Below, in pieces: positions 27,787 through 36,611 of a stretch of 48,686 nucleotides of DNA. Every line of letters begins with the position of its first letter. Position 1 is the first letter of the stretch. The DNA is from Nostoc sp. 106C. GTDB lineage: Bacteria; Cyanobacteriota; Cyanobacteriia; Cyanobacteriales; Nostocaceae. The position numbers were made by a program, and so were the translations under genes. The DNA lies in the NCBI RefSeq assembly GCF_002154725.1, contig NZ_MTAW01000018.1:1-48686 (forward strand). The letters run 5' to 3'. The notes beneath the pieces were generated by a model. The model did not search any database. It saw only the letters and a list, made by a program, of their open reading frames with translations, and had not been told where the DNA came from.

Positions 27787-30042
27787 ATGAATGTTCTCAA
27801 GAAAGTACAACGAATAAATTTACAGCTAGAAGCGATCGCTTGGGGACTGAAATATCTCATCTCGCCTACTCGTTGGCTGAAGTTTTTGCAGCATTACCAA
27901 CGGCGAGTTCCGATTAGATTACAACTCAATGCTGTTGAATGTGGTGCAGCTTGTCTAGCAATGATTCTTAGTTACTATGGCAGGCAGACTCGCGTTAATG
28001 AATGTCGGGAGTTTATGGGCATTGGTCGAGATGGTGTGACTGCACAAACCATTGCCCAAGCTGCCCGTGCTTATGGATTGCGTGTCAAAGCATACTCTCT
28101 AGAAGAACTTGCGGATTTTAAATATATTCATTTACCAGCAATTGTTTATTGGAACTTCGAGCATTTTTTAGTTGTAGAACGCTGGTCAAAAAAGTATGTT
28201 GAAATTGTCGATCCCACTAGTGGACGATACCGATTAACTCTCGATCAATTTAATGAGGGCTTTACAGGGGTGGTATTGACTTTCGAGCCTGGAGTACAAT
28301 TCCAACGCCGCCGCAAAAAAGCTTCATTATCCTGGTCTGACTACTTGCTGCAATCCATAGGCCAGACCCCAGGCTTGCTGTTGCAAATCCTCAGCACTTC
28401 TGTGCTTTTACAAATTTTAGGGCTAGCGCTACCCATCTTGACCAAAGTAGTTGTAGATCGCATCTTGCCGCTTCAGATTGCTGATGTCATGCCAATTCTC
28501 GGATTGGGGATGCTGATTCTCGTTCTAGCGCAAATGGTGACAAGTTATTTACGCGCAGCACTGCTAATTTATTTGCAAGCACGCATTGATACCCGTTTAA
28601 TGCTGGGTTTCTTTGAGCATTTACTGACACTTCCGTTTCGCTTTTTTGAGCAACGTACAGTGGGCGACCTGCTGATGCGTCTTGGTAGTAATGCCATGAT
28701 TCGAGAAACGCTTACTAGTCAGACGCTATCAATCATCTTAGATGGTATGTTTGTGTTGGGATACCTAGTATTACTGTTCGTTCAAGAACCAACTTTTGGA
28801 AGCGCTGTTTTGCTTGTCGGACTGCTTCAGGTAATACTTTTGCTGGGCACGACCAGGCGAGTTCATGACTTAATGCAACGCGATTTGTTAGCACAAGCAG
28901 AATCTCAAAGTTACTTGGTTGAAGCATTAACTGGAATCCTGACTCTGAAGGCCTGTGGCAGTGAAGACCGTGCTTTTGATTACTGGTCTAATTTATTTTT
29001 TAAGCAATTGAATGTCTCGCTGCAACGCAATCATTTAGGGGCATTGGTTGATACAGTAATGGTTTCGCTGCGTACATTCTCTCCGTTGCTGCTGTTATGG
29101 GTAGGAGCGATGTATGTATTAAATGGAACTATGAGCTTAGGGACAATGTTGGCATTAAATGCGATCGCAGCGTCCTTTTTAATGCCTCTGTCCTCGCTAG
29201 TATCAAACGGTCAGCGCCTACAATTGGTAGGCGCACATCTTGAGCGACTAACTGATGTTCTCACAGCTGAGTCAGAGCAGAAGTTACAGAAAGTTCAAAC
29301 AGCACCACAAATCACAGGTCGAATAGAATTAAACCAGGTCAGTTTTCATTACGATTTAAATGCCCCACCAGTCTTACACGATATTTCACTCACAATCGAA
29401 CCCGGACAGAAAATAGCTTTAGTTGGTCGCTCCGGATCGGGAAAAAGTACACTAGCTAAACTTTTACTTGGACTTTACTTACCAACAGCAGGCGAAATTC
29501 TTTATGATGGAATACCCTTGTCAGCATTAAACTGGCGCACATTACGCAATCAATTTGGTGTAGTACTGCAAGAGCCTTTCCTGTTTAGCGGTTCAATTCG
29601 GCAAAATATTAGCGTTAACAATCCTAGCCTGGCTCTAGAGAAAATCATGGCAGCAGCAAAGCTGGCCGCTATCCACGATGATATTATGCAAATGCCTATG
29701 GGTTACGAAACTAGGCTGGCAGAAGGTGGTAGTGGTTTATCGGGAGGACAACGCCAACGTTTAGCACTGGCGCGTGCTTTAGCTCACCAACCTGCTATTC
29801 TCTTATTAGATGAAGCAACTAGCCATCTTGATGTTGTCACTGAGAGTTTGATTGAGCAGAATTTGCATCATCTTTCATGTACACGGATTGCGATCGCTCA
29901 TCGATTGAGTACTATCCGCAATGCAGATAAAATTTTAGTCCTCGATCAAGGGACAATTGTTGAACAAGGTTCCCATGAAGAACTTCTCAGCTTAGATGGA
30001 TATTATGCTTCACTAATAAACGGTCACAAACTTCGTTTTTGA
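27787..30042 (+). CDS. Peptidase-containing ABC transporter (C39) for lanthipeptides
   Basis: A 751-residue LanT/PCAT protein. The N-terminal C39 protease has Gln46, Cys52 (AVECGAACLAMIL), His126 (NFEHFLVVE) and Asp142 (VDPTSG), the full catalytic set. Six membrane segments span about residues 195-450. The ATPase has Walker A VGRSGSGKST, signature LSGGQRQRLALARA and Walker B ILLLDEATSHLD. It should cut after the Gly-Gly/Gly-Ala of the five leaders and export the modified cores. It is the last gene of the cluster; an inverted repeat (CTCAATT 30044, AATTGAG 30071) just after the stop may help termination. Confidence 0.92.
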   Translation: MNVLKKVQRINLQLEAIAWGLKYLISPTRWLKFLQHYQRRVPIRLQLNAVECGAACLAMILSYYGRQTRVNECREFMGIGRDGVTAQTIAQAARAYGLRVKAYSLEELADFKYIHLPAIVYWNFEHFLVVERWSKKYVEIVDPTSGRYRLTLDQFNEGFTGVVLTFEPGVQFQRRRKKASLSWSDYLLQSIGQTPGLLLQILSTSVLLQILGLALPILTKVVVDRILPLQIADVMPILGLGMLILVLAQMVTSYLRAALLIYLQARIDTRLMLGFFEHLLTLPFRFFEQRTVGDLLMRLGSNAMIRETLTSQTLSIILDGMFVLGYLVLLFVQEPTFGSAVLLVGLLQVILLLGTTRRVHDLMQRDLLAQAESQSYLVEALTGILTLKACGSEDRAFDYWSNLFFKQLNVSLQRNHLGALVDTVMVSLRTFSPLLLLWVGAMYVLNGTMSLGTMLALNAIAASFLMPLSSLVSNGQRLQLVGAHLERLTDVLTAESEQKLQKVQTAPQITGRIELNQVSFHYDLNAPPVLHDISLTIEPGQKIALVGRSGSGKSTLAKLLLGLYLPTAGEILYDGIPLSALNWRTLRNQFGVVLQEPFLFSGSIRQNISVNNPSLALEKIMAAAKLAAIHDDIMQMPMGYETRLAEGGSGLSGGQRQRLALARALAHQPAILLLDEATSHLDVVTESLIEQNLHHLSCTRIAIAHRLSTIRNADKILVLDQGTIVEQGSHEELLSLDGYYASLINGHKLRF

Positions 30043-30151
30043 CCTCAATTAACAGCTAGTTTTCTCATAAAATTGAGAGCTAAAAATTTCGGGGCGATGA
30101 GGGACACAACCCGGTAAGATGGCTCAATAGACCTCCTATGAAAATAAAGAC

Positions 30152-31397
30152 TTAGGCGGGAGTTGAGGGGGTGGGTTGTGGCTCAAGAGAAACCTGGTAA
30201 CCAAGTTGCTCTAAACGTTTAGTCAGTCGGCGAGAAATACGTTCCTTGTCTTGCTGATCAAAGTAATTAGCTGCCAATTCCTGATAAGTAGTTTTGTGTT
30301 TAAGTAAGTGATAGGCAATGACTAAAATGGTATGAGCAACAGCAACTGATGCCTTTTTGCTACCCTGACGTGCAACCAGCCGTCGGTAGTGCGTTCCCAA
30401 GTAAGTTGTACGTGTACGACCGGCAGCTTTGGCAGCTTCAACAAGTCCAGCACGTAACCAACAACTACCCTTACGAGTTTTACCAGAGTAAGGTTTGCCA
30501 GCACTTTCATGATTACCAGGACATAGTCCAGCCCAAGAAGCTAAATGTTTATGAGTAGGAAAGCGGCTCATATCCGCACCGATTTCTGCCCTGAGCAGTT
30601 GTGCCGTCTTACGCTTGATACCTGGGATGGTACATAATCGCTCCAAATCCTGCTCAAAAGGGTGCATTCGTACCTCAATTTCAGCACTGCATTGTTGGAG
30701 TGCTTCATCTAAAAAATCAATGTGGGCTAGCATCTGTGCCAACATGAAACGTTGCTGGGGTTGAACTCGACCAGCCAGTGCTTGCTGCAATTGTGAGAGT
30801 TTCAAGCGTAAGCGTCCTTTCGCCAACTCTGCCATTGCTTGTGGGTCAGAGTTACCATCAACGATTTGTGCGAGAATGGCTCGACCTGATACACCCATGA
30901 TATCAGTTGCTACTGAGGAAAGTTTGATGTTGGCTCCTTCTAAAACGGCGTTGCACTCGATTCACTTCAGCGGCACGCTGCTGAACCAGTGAAATGCGAT
31001 AACGCACTAACTCTCGTAATTCACGCATTGACCGAGAGGGAATAAAGCTGGAGCGCAACAAACCATGTCGGAGTAAATCAGCTATCCATTCAGCATCTTG
31101 TACATCAGTTTTACGACCAGGTACATTTTTGATATGGTGGGCATTGACTACCAAAAGCTCTAACCCTCCTTCCAATAAGTTATAGATTGGCTTCCAGTAT
31201 GAGCCTGTGCTTTCCATAGCTACATGAGTACATTGTGCTGTTACCAACCAATCCAGTAGTTGCAATAACTCTGGGGTAGTTGTACCAAAACTTCTTATCT
31301 GTTTATTAATTTTCCCAGCGTTACTGATGCTTAAACAAGCAGTGACGCTCTTTTTATGAACATCCAAACCACAACAGCGCTCATAAACAACCTGCAT
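30152..31397 (-). pseudogene. IS110-family transposase, frameshifted
   Basis: Two minus-strand frames, 31397-30903 (about 164 aa) and 30898-30152 (about 248 aa), together make one full-length IS110 DEDD transposase. The first has GLDVHKKSVTACL, MESTGSYWKPIYNLLE and GRKTDVQDAEWIADLL (RuvC-like catalytic part). The second has LCTIPGIKRKTAQLLRAEIG and LASWAGLCPGNHESAGK (Transposase_20 domain). Removing one base near 30947-30950 restores VNRVQRVLEGANIKLSSVAT-type sequence across the join, so a single-base insertion explains the split. Natural inactivation and sequencing error cannot be told apart. IS110 elements lack terminal inverted repeats and use a bridge RNA from their non-coding end; the ends were not defined here. 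Confidence 0.85.
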
Positions 31398-31919
31398 GAT
31401 TTTTCCTTGTTACAGCTGATTTTTATTATTCGACCAGTGAGCGCTCTGTGTTCTTAGATTCTCCTATCTACATCTGTGGTTTTTTTATTCTTATTCGGAT
31501 TTTTGCAAGAAGTCTAATGTCTGATTTTTATAAAAGATTCATCTATCTACTAAATATAGTAGTACTTGGCATTAGCCCGATGAATTAGCGGCGCATAAAA
31601 ACAACATCTGAATTACTCTACTTAGAATCAAAATTTGCATTTCTAATGTCCTAGGGACTGTTTAGCAAATTATTACAAGAATTACTACCAGTAGAAGGAG
31701 AAATAAACGCTAGACGCTAAACCCCTAATTTACCATCAAGTCGTTACTTAAAGATTATCCAAATGAGCTACAACCCTAAATAAAATCCTTATGTAGTAAG
31801 ACTTTTAAGCTTAACCTGGTTTTCTGTTCTAATGATTCTCATACCCCTGTTTAGTATAGTAAGTATCATCCATTCAGCCGCACAAGACCGCACAATCTCA
31901 ATGTACTAGTGCTATTTAG
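31398..31919. other. Gene-free region beside IS110
   Basis: About 520 bases without a credible gene. 31398-31468 is probably the transposase-proximal non-coding end of the IS. 31469-31516 is half of the foldback element seen at 21265. A perfect hairpin (CTACTA-AATA-TAGTAG) sits at 31547-31562. The rest is AT-rich with stops in all frames. Confidence 0.5.
31469..31516. repeat. Half copy of the foldback element
   Basis: CATCTGTGGTTTTTT followed by TTTTTGCAAGAAGTCTA matches, in inverse orientation, the first third of the element at 21265-21399 including its end TAGACTTCTTGCA. The other half is missing on this side; the IS110 element lies immediately next to the break. Confidence 0.45.
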
Positions 31920-32208
31920 TCAAGCCTCCCCCATGACAAGTCCCTCGATAGTATGTGCTTGTACGATAGGTTTTAGTTCGTCAACAATTCGGCAGGCAAA
32001 GTGTTTTTGGTACTCTTTTGGGATAGTCTCATAGTAAGCACGAGTAAACTGGAGATCGTGCCGCTCTGCGTTTTGGGCATCTGGAGCATCGACGCCGAGT
32101 ACTAGCACCAAGCGCGATTTTTGAGATTGGTTGGCAGTACCCCGATGAATGGTCAGTGCTGACCGCACAGATATGTCGCCACGCTTTGGCATCTTCCTCA
32201 ACGTAATC
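31920..32208 (-). pseudogene. PhyH-type dioxygenase C-terminal remnant
   Basis: The frame reads KRGDISVRSALTIHRGTANQ followed by SRLVLVLGVDAP, resembling the C-terminal iron-binding His (HRGT) and 2-oxoglutarate-binding Arg region of phytanoyl-CoA dioxygenase family proteins. The N-terminal two-thirds, including the HxD motif, are missing. Upstream the frame runs into the sigma-factor remnant. A short ORF of 139 residues spans both, but only this part has family character. Stop at 31920. Confidence 0.5.
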
Positions 32209-32347
32209 TTAAGGTTGAACTTCGCGCAGCCGACGCTCCAGAAAGCGGCGTTCGCTGTCATTAGTGACCAGCACGAGTGCAAGCGCATAGCTCTGCGCAG
32301 CTGATGCTGAGGCTCCGATGCGGCGCAGCAGATCGGCACGGGTGGCG
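32209..32347 (-). pseudogene. C-terminal remnant of an ECF sigma factor
   Basis: In the frame ending at TAA 32209-32211 the sequence reads ATRADLLRRIGASASAAQSY, then ALVLVTNDSERRFLERRLRE. This is the characteristic end of the large ECF sigma factors with a C-terminal TPR-like extension (DUF6596 group). Only about 45 residues remain. The other end is joined to the 3' part of the kinase gene near 32350. The composition is clearly GC-richer than its surroundings. Confidence 0.55.
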
Positions 32348-34396
32348 TGCTAAAGGTTTTTGACTCAGTAGGGAATTAAAATCTGCGATCGCGGCTTGAG
32401 ATTTTCCTAAATCAAGATACGCTCTACCTCTCTGAAAATAAGCATTTGCAAGATAATTCGGCTCAACAATAGAATGAACTTGAGGACGGAGCTGAATTAT
32501 CTTGGTAAAATCTTGAATCGCAGCTTGTTTTTGTCCCAAATAATTGAAACGGGTTTCACCACGCTCAGAATAAGCCTCGACGAAGTTGGGATTGACTTGA
32601 AGCGCTTGATTATAAACTTCAACTGCTTCTAAGGGTTTATTTAACTGTCGGAGAATTTCTCCTTTTTTAATGTATGGCTTTTCGAGCTTCGGGTCGTCAG
32701 TAATAGCTTTTCCATATGCGTATAGTGCATCCTGTTTCTTACCCTGACCAGCCAAAGCCAGTCCCTCATAGTAGTGAAACAAGCCTGTGGATTTGGAACC
32801 AGGGACGATCTCTTGGGCTTTACGAGCGTCCTGAAGCGCACCTGCATAATCTTTCTCTCTCCATCGAGTAAAGCTCCTTTGTCCGTAAATAACTGCTAAC
32901 TGCTGATTAGGAGCCATAACTCGTTTGAATGTTACCTCAAATTCGCTTGTTCCTTTGCGAGTAAGTCGTAAAGTTATGGGTGTATTAGCTTCACCATGTA
33001 ACAATTTCTGTAATTGAGTATCTGTTTTATTGACTGTCGGTTGACCGTCTATGGCTAAGATTTGATCGTTTTGCCTCACTCCTGCTTGAGCCGCAGGCAA
33101 TTGATAAGGAACATCAGTAATAATTGGCAGCTTGGTGTTAGAATCGACACTAAATTGGATACCAACTTGCGGTGTCACAGGTTTTAGGTAACGTAGAGCT
33201 TGCGTATAGTCAGCGATCGCTTTTTTGGTGGAATCTAGATCGAACGATTTACTATGACTATATGCCCGCCAAAAGTATGCTTCACCATTTTGGGGTTGAA
33301 TCCGCAGCAGCTGGTTCAAATCTGAGCTTGCCGCTCCATAGTCTTCTCTGTTAATTTTTTCTCTAGCTTGTTCTAGAAGGACTGAAGCCTGAGCGTTTTT
33401 CTGATAATTCTGCCAGGATGCAATTCCCAGCCCACTCAGTAAGACAACAGTCAGCCCAGAAGCAACTATCAACCAAACTCGCTTAGGCAATTGGCGCAAG
33501 CGTTGAGCCACATTCACCGACTGTTTAGCAGGTAAAGATGAAGGTTGACGGGTCGCTATCTTCACAGTATCTCGCAAAACTGTCAGCGCGTCTGCGGCTG
33601 TCTGATATCGCTGGCGGTAATCTACACGCACCATCCGATCGACAATAGCGGCAAACTCAGAACTTACCTGAGCGCGATTTTGCCAAATAATCTCACCAGC
33701 ACTAAGATTATCGGGGTCTTTCAGCTTTAATAAGTCATTAACTCCTAAACCTGTCACGGCTTGAATCCCCATAACCCCAGAAGCGTAAATATCGCTACTA
33801 TATTGAGGATAACCATTCAATTGTTCCAGCGGCATGTACCCTCTAGTGCCAATTGCCACTGTTGAAGTCACCTGTCCTTGAGAATTGACGGTTTGTGTAG
33901 CGATTTCTTTAACCGCTCCAAAATCAATTAATACGAGTTTGCCATCAGACTGGCGGCGGATTAAATTAGCCGGCTTGATATCCCGGTGAATCACCCTTTG
34001 CCCATGAACAAAGGTTAAAATTTCCAAAACTGCAATTAAGAGTTGACGGGCTTTTTCTTCAGTCCAAGGATGTCCAACTTGAATTTCTTCTGCCAAAGTA
34101 GAACCAGGAATGAATTCTTGAACTAAATAAAACTCTTGTTGTTGCTCAAAATAGGCAAATAATCTGGGGATTTGCGGGTATTGCCCCAATCTTTCTAAAG
34201 TTTCTGCTTCTTTAGCAAACAGGTCACGAGCAATTTTGATCGTATTTGGGTCTTGAGCCGGGGGATGGAGCTGTTTAACAACACAAATAGGATTACCAGG
34301 ACGCTTCGTATCTTCCGCTAGATACGTATGTCCAAATCCTCCCGCAGACAAAGAGCTAATAATTTTATAACGCCTGTCTAAAATTAGACCAATCAC
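32261..34396 (-). CDS. Ser/Thr protein kinase with PDZ-like and TPR domains, altered C-terminus
   Basis: A 711-residue Hanks-type kinase starting at GTG 34396. Residues 10-275 are the kinase, with AGGFGHTYLAED (P-loop), VVKQL (Lys), VIHRDIKPANL (catalytic loop), LIDFGAVKEI (DFG) and GTRGYMPLEQL. One membrane helix lies near 303-325 (WLIVASGLTVVLLSGLGIASW-like). TPRs follow, interrupted by a PDZ-like segment (about 430-500: AAQAGVRQNDQILAIDGQPT). The last native repeat ends near SLLSQKP; the final ~28 residues are read out of frame through the sigma-factor remnant. The kinase therefore lost its natural 3' end in a rearrangement but keeps all catalytic residues. Confidence 0.8.
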   Translation of the reverse strand: MIGLILDRRYKIISSLSAGGFGHTYLAEDTKRPGNPICVVKQLHPPAQDPNTIKIARDLFAKEAETLERLGQYPQIPRLFAYFEQQQEFYLVQEFIPGSTLAEEIQVGHPWTEEKARQLLIAVLEILTFVHGQRVIHRDIKPANLIRRQSDGKLVLIDFGAVKEIATQTVNSQGQVTSTVAIGTRGYMPLEQLNGYPQYSSDIYASGVMGIQAVTGLGVNDLLKLKDPDNLSAGEIIWQNRAQVSSEFAAIVDRMVRVDYRQRYQTAADALTVLRDTVKIATRQPSSLPAKQSVNVAQRLRQLPKRVWLIVASGLTVVLLSGLGIASWQNYQKNAQASVLLEQAREKINREDYGAASSDLNQLLRIQPQNGEAYFWRAYSHSKSFDLDSTKKAIADYTQALRYLKPVTPQVGIQFSVDSNTKLPIITDVPYQLPAAQAGVRQNDQILAIDGQPTVNKTDTQLQKLLHGEANTPITLRLTRKGTSEFEVTFKRVMAPNQQLAVIYGQRSFTRWREKDYAGALQDARKAQEIVPGSKSTGLFHYYEGLALAGQGKKQDALYAYGKAITDDPKLEKPYIKKGEILRQLNKPLEAVEVYNQALQVNPNFVEAYSERGETRFNYLGQKQAAIQDFTKIIQLRPQVHSIVEPNYLANAYFQRGRAYLDLGKSQAAIADFNSLLSQKPLARHPCRSAAPHRSLSISCAELCACTRAGH

Positions 34397-34399
34397 AAT

Positions 34400-34686
34400 C
34401 TTTGGATTTTATAAATTATCAGAATTACAGCCTGTATAATTTCAATTATTCTCACTAATATTGCTAATATAACTCATCGTTCGGACCATAACATTTAACT
34501 AAGCGTATGTTTGTCAAGTATCAAGCTTTCTTAAAATTTTCCTAATTCTTGCTAAAAAGCATCAGAAATGTTTAATTCGCTCAAGTAAATATTTTCTCAA
34601 TAGTACCAGCCAGAAATGTTAGGCAATTAGTAATCCCAATTTCCTACATCAATGAGTAAATTTCAGTAAAATAGCTAATTTTTAGC
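34400..34686. other. Gene-free region upstream of the kinase
   Basis: AT-rich intergenic DNA that should contain the promoter of the kinase gene. No repeat, RNA or ORF of note was seen. Confidence 0.4.
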
Positions 34687-34978
34687 TTATATCCCAGATT
34701 TCGCAGGTGCGATCGCTGCGCCAATTTGAGCAAATAAACTCAACACTTCTCGCCAATTTTAGTATAGTTCCGAGTGTCCTGGGTAGTGCAGCAGCCAACG
34801 CAATCTTTGAAACGCCTGCTGAGATTCACCATTCGCTAATGCTTGAGATGCCTCAAGATAAATTGCTGTATAGTCTTCCATTAGTTCCCAAGACTCTACC
34901 GAGTGTATTTTTGAAAAAACGCCTCATTAATCCGCAGAACCTTTTCCCGACTGATTTTTAGCTTGTACTGCTTAGTCT
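34687..34978 (-). pseudogene. Degenerate minus-strand coding remnant, unknown family
   Basis: One frame reads QYKLKISREKVLRINEAFFQ to a TAG; the adjacent frame continues with VESWELMEDYTAIYLEASQA and QQAFQRLRWLLHYPGH, is interrupted by one TAA, then resumes NWREVLSLFAQIGAAIA to a TAA at 34687-34689. The residue pattern is protein-like and helical across a frameshift and a stop, so it looks like a decayed gene. I do not recognise the family. The plus-strand frame over the same bases has no protein character. Confidence 0.4.
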
Positions 34979-35023
34979 AGCGATCATAAATTTTCGTCTG
35001 TACTTCTAAACAATTTCTATCAG

Positions 35024-36049
35024 CTACCGTATTTCATGCTCAATAGTAGCCTTATTTACATTCTGCGACCACTGAGAAGGTTCTAGTTGATTAACATATT
35101 CCATATATTTAGCTAATGGCGTATCAATACTCAGGAGTAAGTTTGGATTAAAGCGAATATTATCGTAAATCTTGCCATCTTCATCTCTGAGCATATAGTA
35201 AGCCAAGCGAGTACAAAATAACAAAAACTTACTCAGCAAATAACCGAAAATTTCTTTACGTTTTTCTGTTACGTAAATTGGTTGAATTCGCGTTCTACCT
35301 GGGGCAATTGGAGTATAAGCATATATCATGTGCAACGGCGGAAAAAGTCGCACTTTTTTCATCATTGTTAATAAGCCAATGCAACCATTAGCATACCGCA
35401 TGGAATACTCATATGTAGAACCCAGAAATCTTTGACCTAAACGTTCTCGCCACGTTGTTTGAGGAAATTTTCCTTGCATTGTAAAGTCAATTTGCGTACC
35501 TAATTCGCTGCGATGTAGCGACAAATCCATTTTGATATCTAAATGATGAATTGTTTTTAAATGTTGAGCATCAATACCATTCATCATACAAATATGGTGA
35601 TGACAACTTCTTTCAAATGCTCGATCGGGTTGTGCAATAATTTCTTTACCCTTTAATTCATCAAAATCAGCCACACCTTCAGGTGCTACAGCATCAGGAT
35701 AAATCCAGATAAATCCATACTTTTCTATAGTTGCATAAGCTTGTACTTTTGCTTTAGCCGGAATCTCTGATTGACAGGGAATATTTTGGCATAATCCTGT
35801 TTCATCAAATGCCCAATGATGAAATGCACAACGAATCCAATTACCATCAACTTGTCCAATTCCTAAATCTGTTCCCAAATGCGGACAGTAAGCATCTAAA
35901 GCACGTACTAGTCCATCTTCACCACGAAATATAGCAATTCTTTGACCGCATAATTCTACAGATTTTGCTTTGCTTTTAGGTAAGTCGTTACTAGAACAGG
36001 CAATATACCAACCCTTAGCAACTATATTCCAGTTATTAAATATTTGCAT
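35024..36049 (-). CDS. Rieske non-haem iron oxygenase
   Basis: A 341-residue ring-hydroxylating-type oxygenase. The Rieske 2Fe-2S site is complete: YCPHLGTDLG and CAFHHWAFD (C-x-H ... C-x2-H, about residues 53-80). The catalytic domain has MNGIDAQHLKTIHHLDIKMD near 155, giving the bridging Asp and iron-binding His pair. It needs electrons from a separate reductase not found nearby. The start overlaps the end of the Mpo1-like gene by 14 bases, so the two are translationally coupled. The substrate is unknown; the partner suggests a lipid or other hydrophobic compound. Confidence 0.82.
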   Translation of the reverse strand: MQIFNNWNIVAKGWYIACSSNDLPKSKAKSVELCGQRIAIFRGEDGLVRALDAYCPHLGTDLGIGQVDGNWIRCAFHHWAFDETGLCQNIPCQSEIPAKAKVQAYATIEKYGFIWIYPDAVAPEGVADFDELKGKEIIAQPDRAFERSCHHHICMMNGIDAQHLKTIHHLDIKMDLSLHRSELGTQIDFTMQGKFPQTTWRERLGQRFLGSTYEYSMRYANGCIGLLTMMKKVRLFPPLHMIYAYTPIAPGRTRIQPIYVTEKRKEIFGYLLSKFLLFCTRLAYYMLRDEDGKIYDNIRFNPNLLLSIDTPLAKYMEYVNQLEPSQWSQNVNKATIEHEIR

Positions 36050-36455
36050 ACTTACTTGACTGATAATTATTTAATATCTCTTGACGTTGTCGAATATCAT
36101 CTTGATATTTGCCCATTACAACCCTAAATAGCATTCTGCCTAAACAGTAAGAAGCCCGCAAAGAAAACACAGCATCTTGCAAATCGATATGGCTACGCTC
36201 AAATAAGAAATGTCCGGTTAATCCAATTAGTTGAGTTAATGGTAAGCCTAAGATTAACCAAAAGTTTTGCAACTGCAAAGTAGAAAAGAGCAATCCATAA
36301 AAAAATAATATCCCCACAATATGTAGAGCGATATTAACAGGATGCTGATGTTTAAGAACAAAAATATCCCAATAATCTGTAAAAGGATGCTCCAGTATTT
36401 GATTGTTTATCTTATTTCTTAAATTTTGCTGAGTATTAAAATTGAGTTGATCCAT
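36036..36455 (-). CDS. Mpo1-like (DUF962) membrane protein
   Basis: A 139-residue protein starting at ATG 36455 (TTG 36473 is also in frame). Two or more membrane segments are visible. It carries HQHPVNIALHIVG and GHFLFERSHID, which match the His-containing blocks of DUF962/Mpo1-like proteins. Yeast Mpo1 is an iron-dependent dioxygenase acting on 2-hydroxy fatty acids. Placed upstream of and overlapping the Rieske gene. The assignment rests on these motifs only. Confidence 0.65.
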   Translation of the reverse strand: MDQLNFNTQQNLRNKINNQILEHPFTDYWDIFVLKHQHPVNIALHIVGILFFYGLLFSTLQLQNFWLILGLPLTQLIGLTGHFLFERSHIDLQDAVFSLRASYCLGRMLFRVVMGKYQDDIRQRQEILNNYQSSKYANI

Positions 36456-36611
36456 AAAAGATTGTTTGTACAAATAAGGGATAAGTAATGAAACTAAATT
36501 TTACTATTGATGACTTGGTAATCATCGCGATCTGTCAGATAGTCGATACAAGTAAACACTAATTATATTGGTATTAATATACACTACAATAAAAGAACAT
36601 TGGCTAAGATT

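Noticed and set aside
30898-30960. Programmed frameshift in the IS110 transposase
   Set aside because: IS110 transposases are normally single-frame; there is no slippery heptamer at the join and a one-base insertion explains the break.
34707-34961. Plus-strand frame of 84 codons
   Set aside because: It opposes a minus-strand frame that has much stronger protein character; the plus frame has no recognisable motifs.
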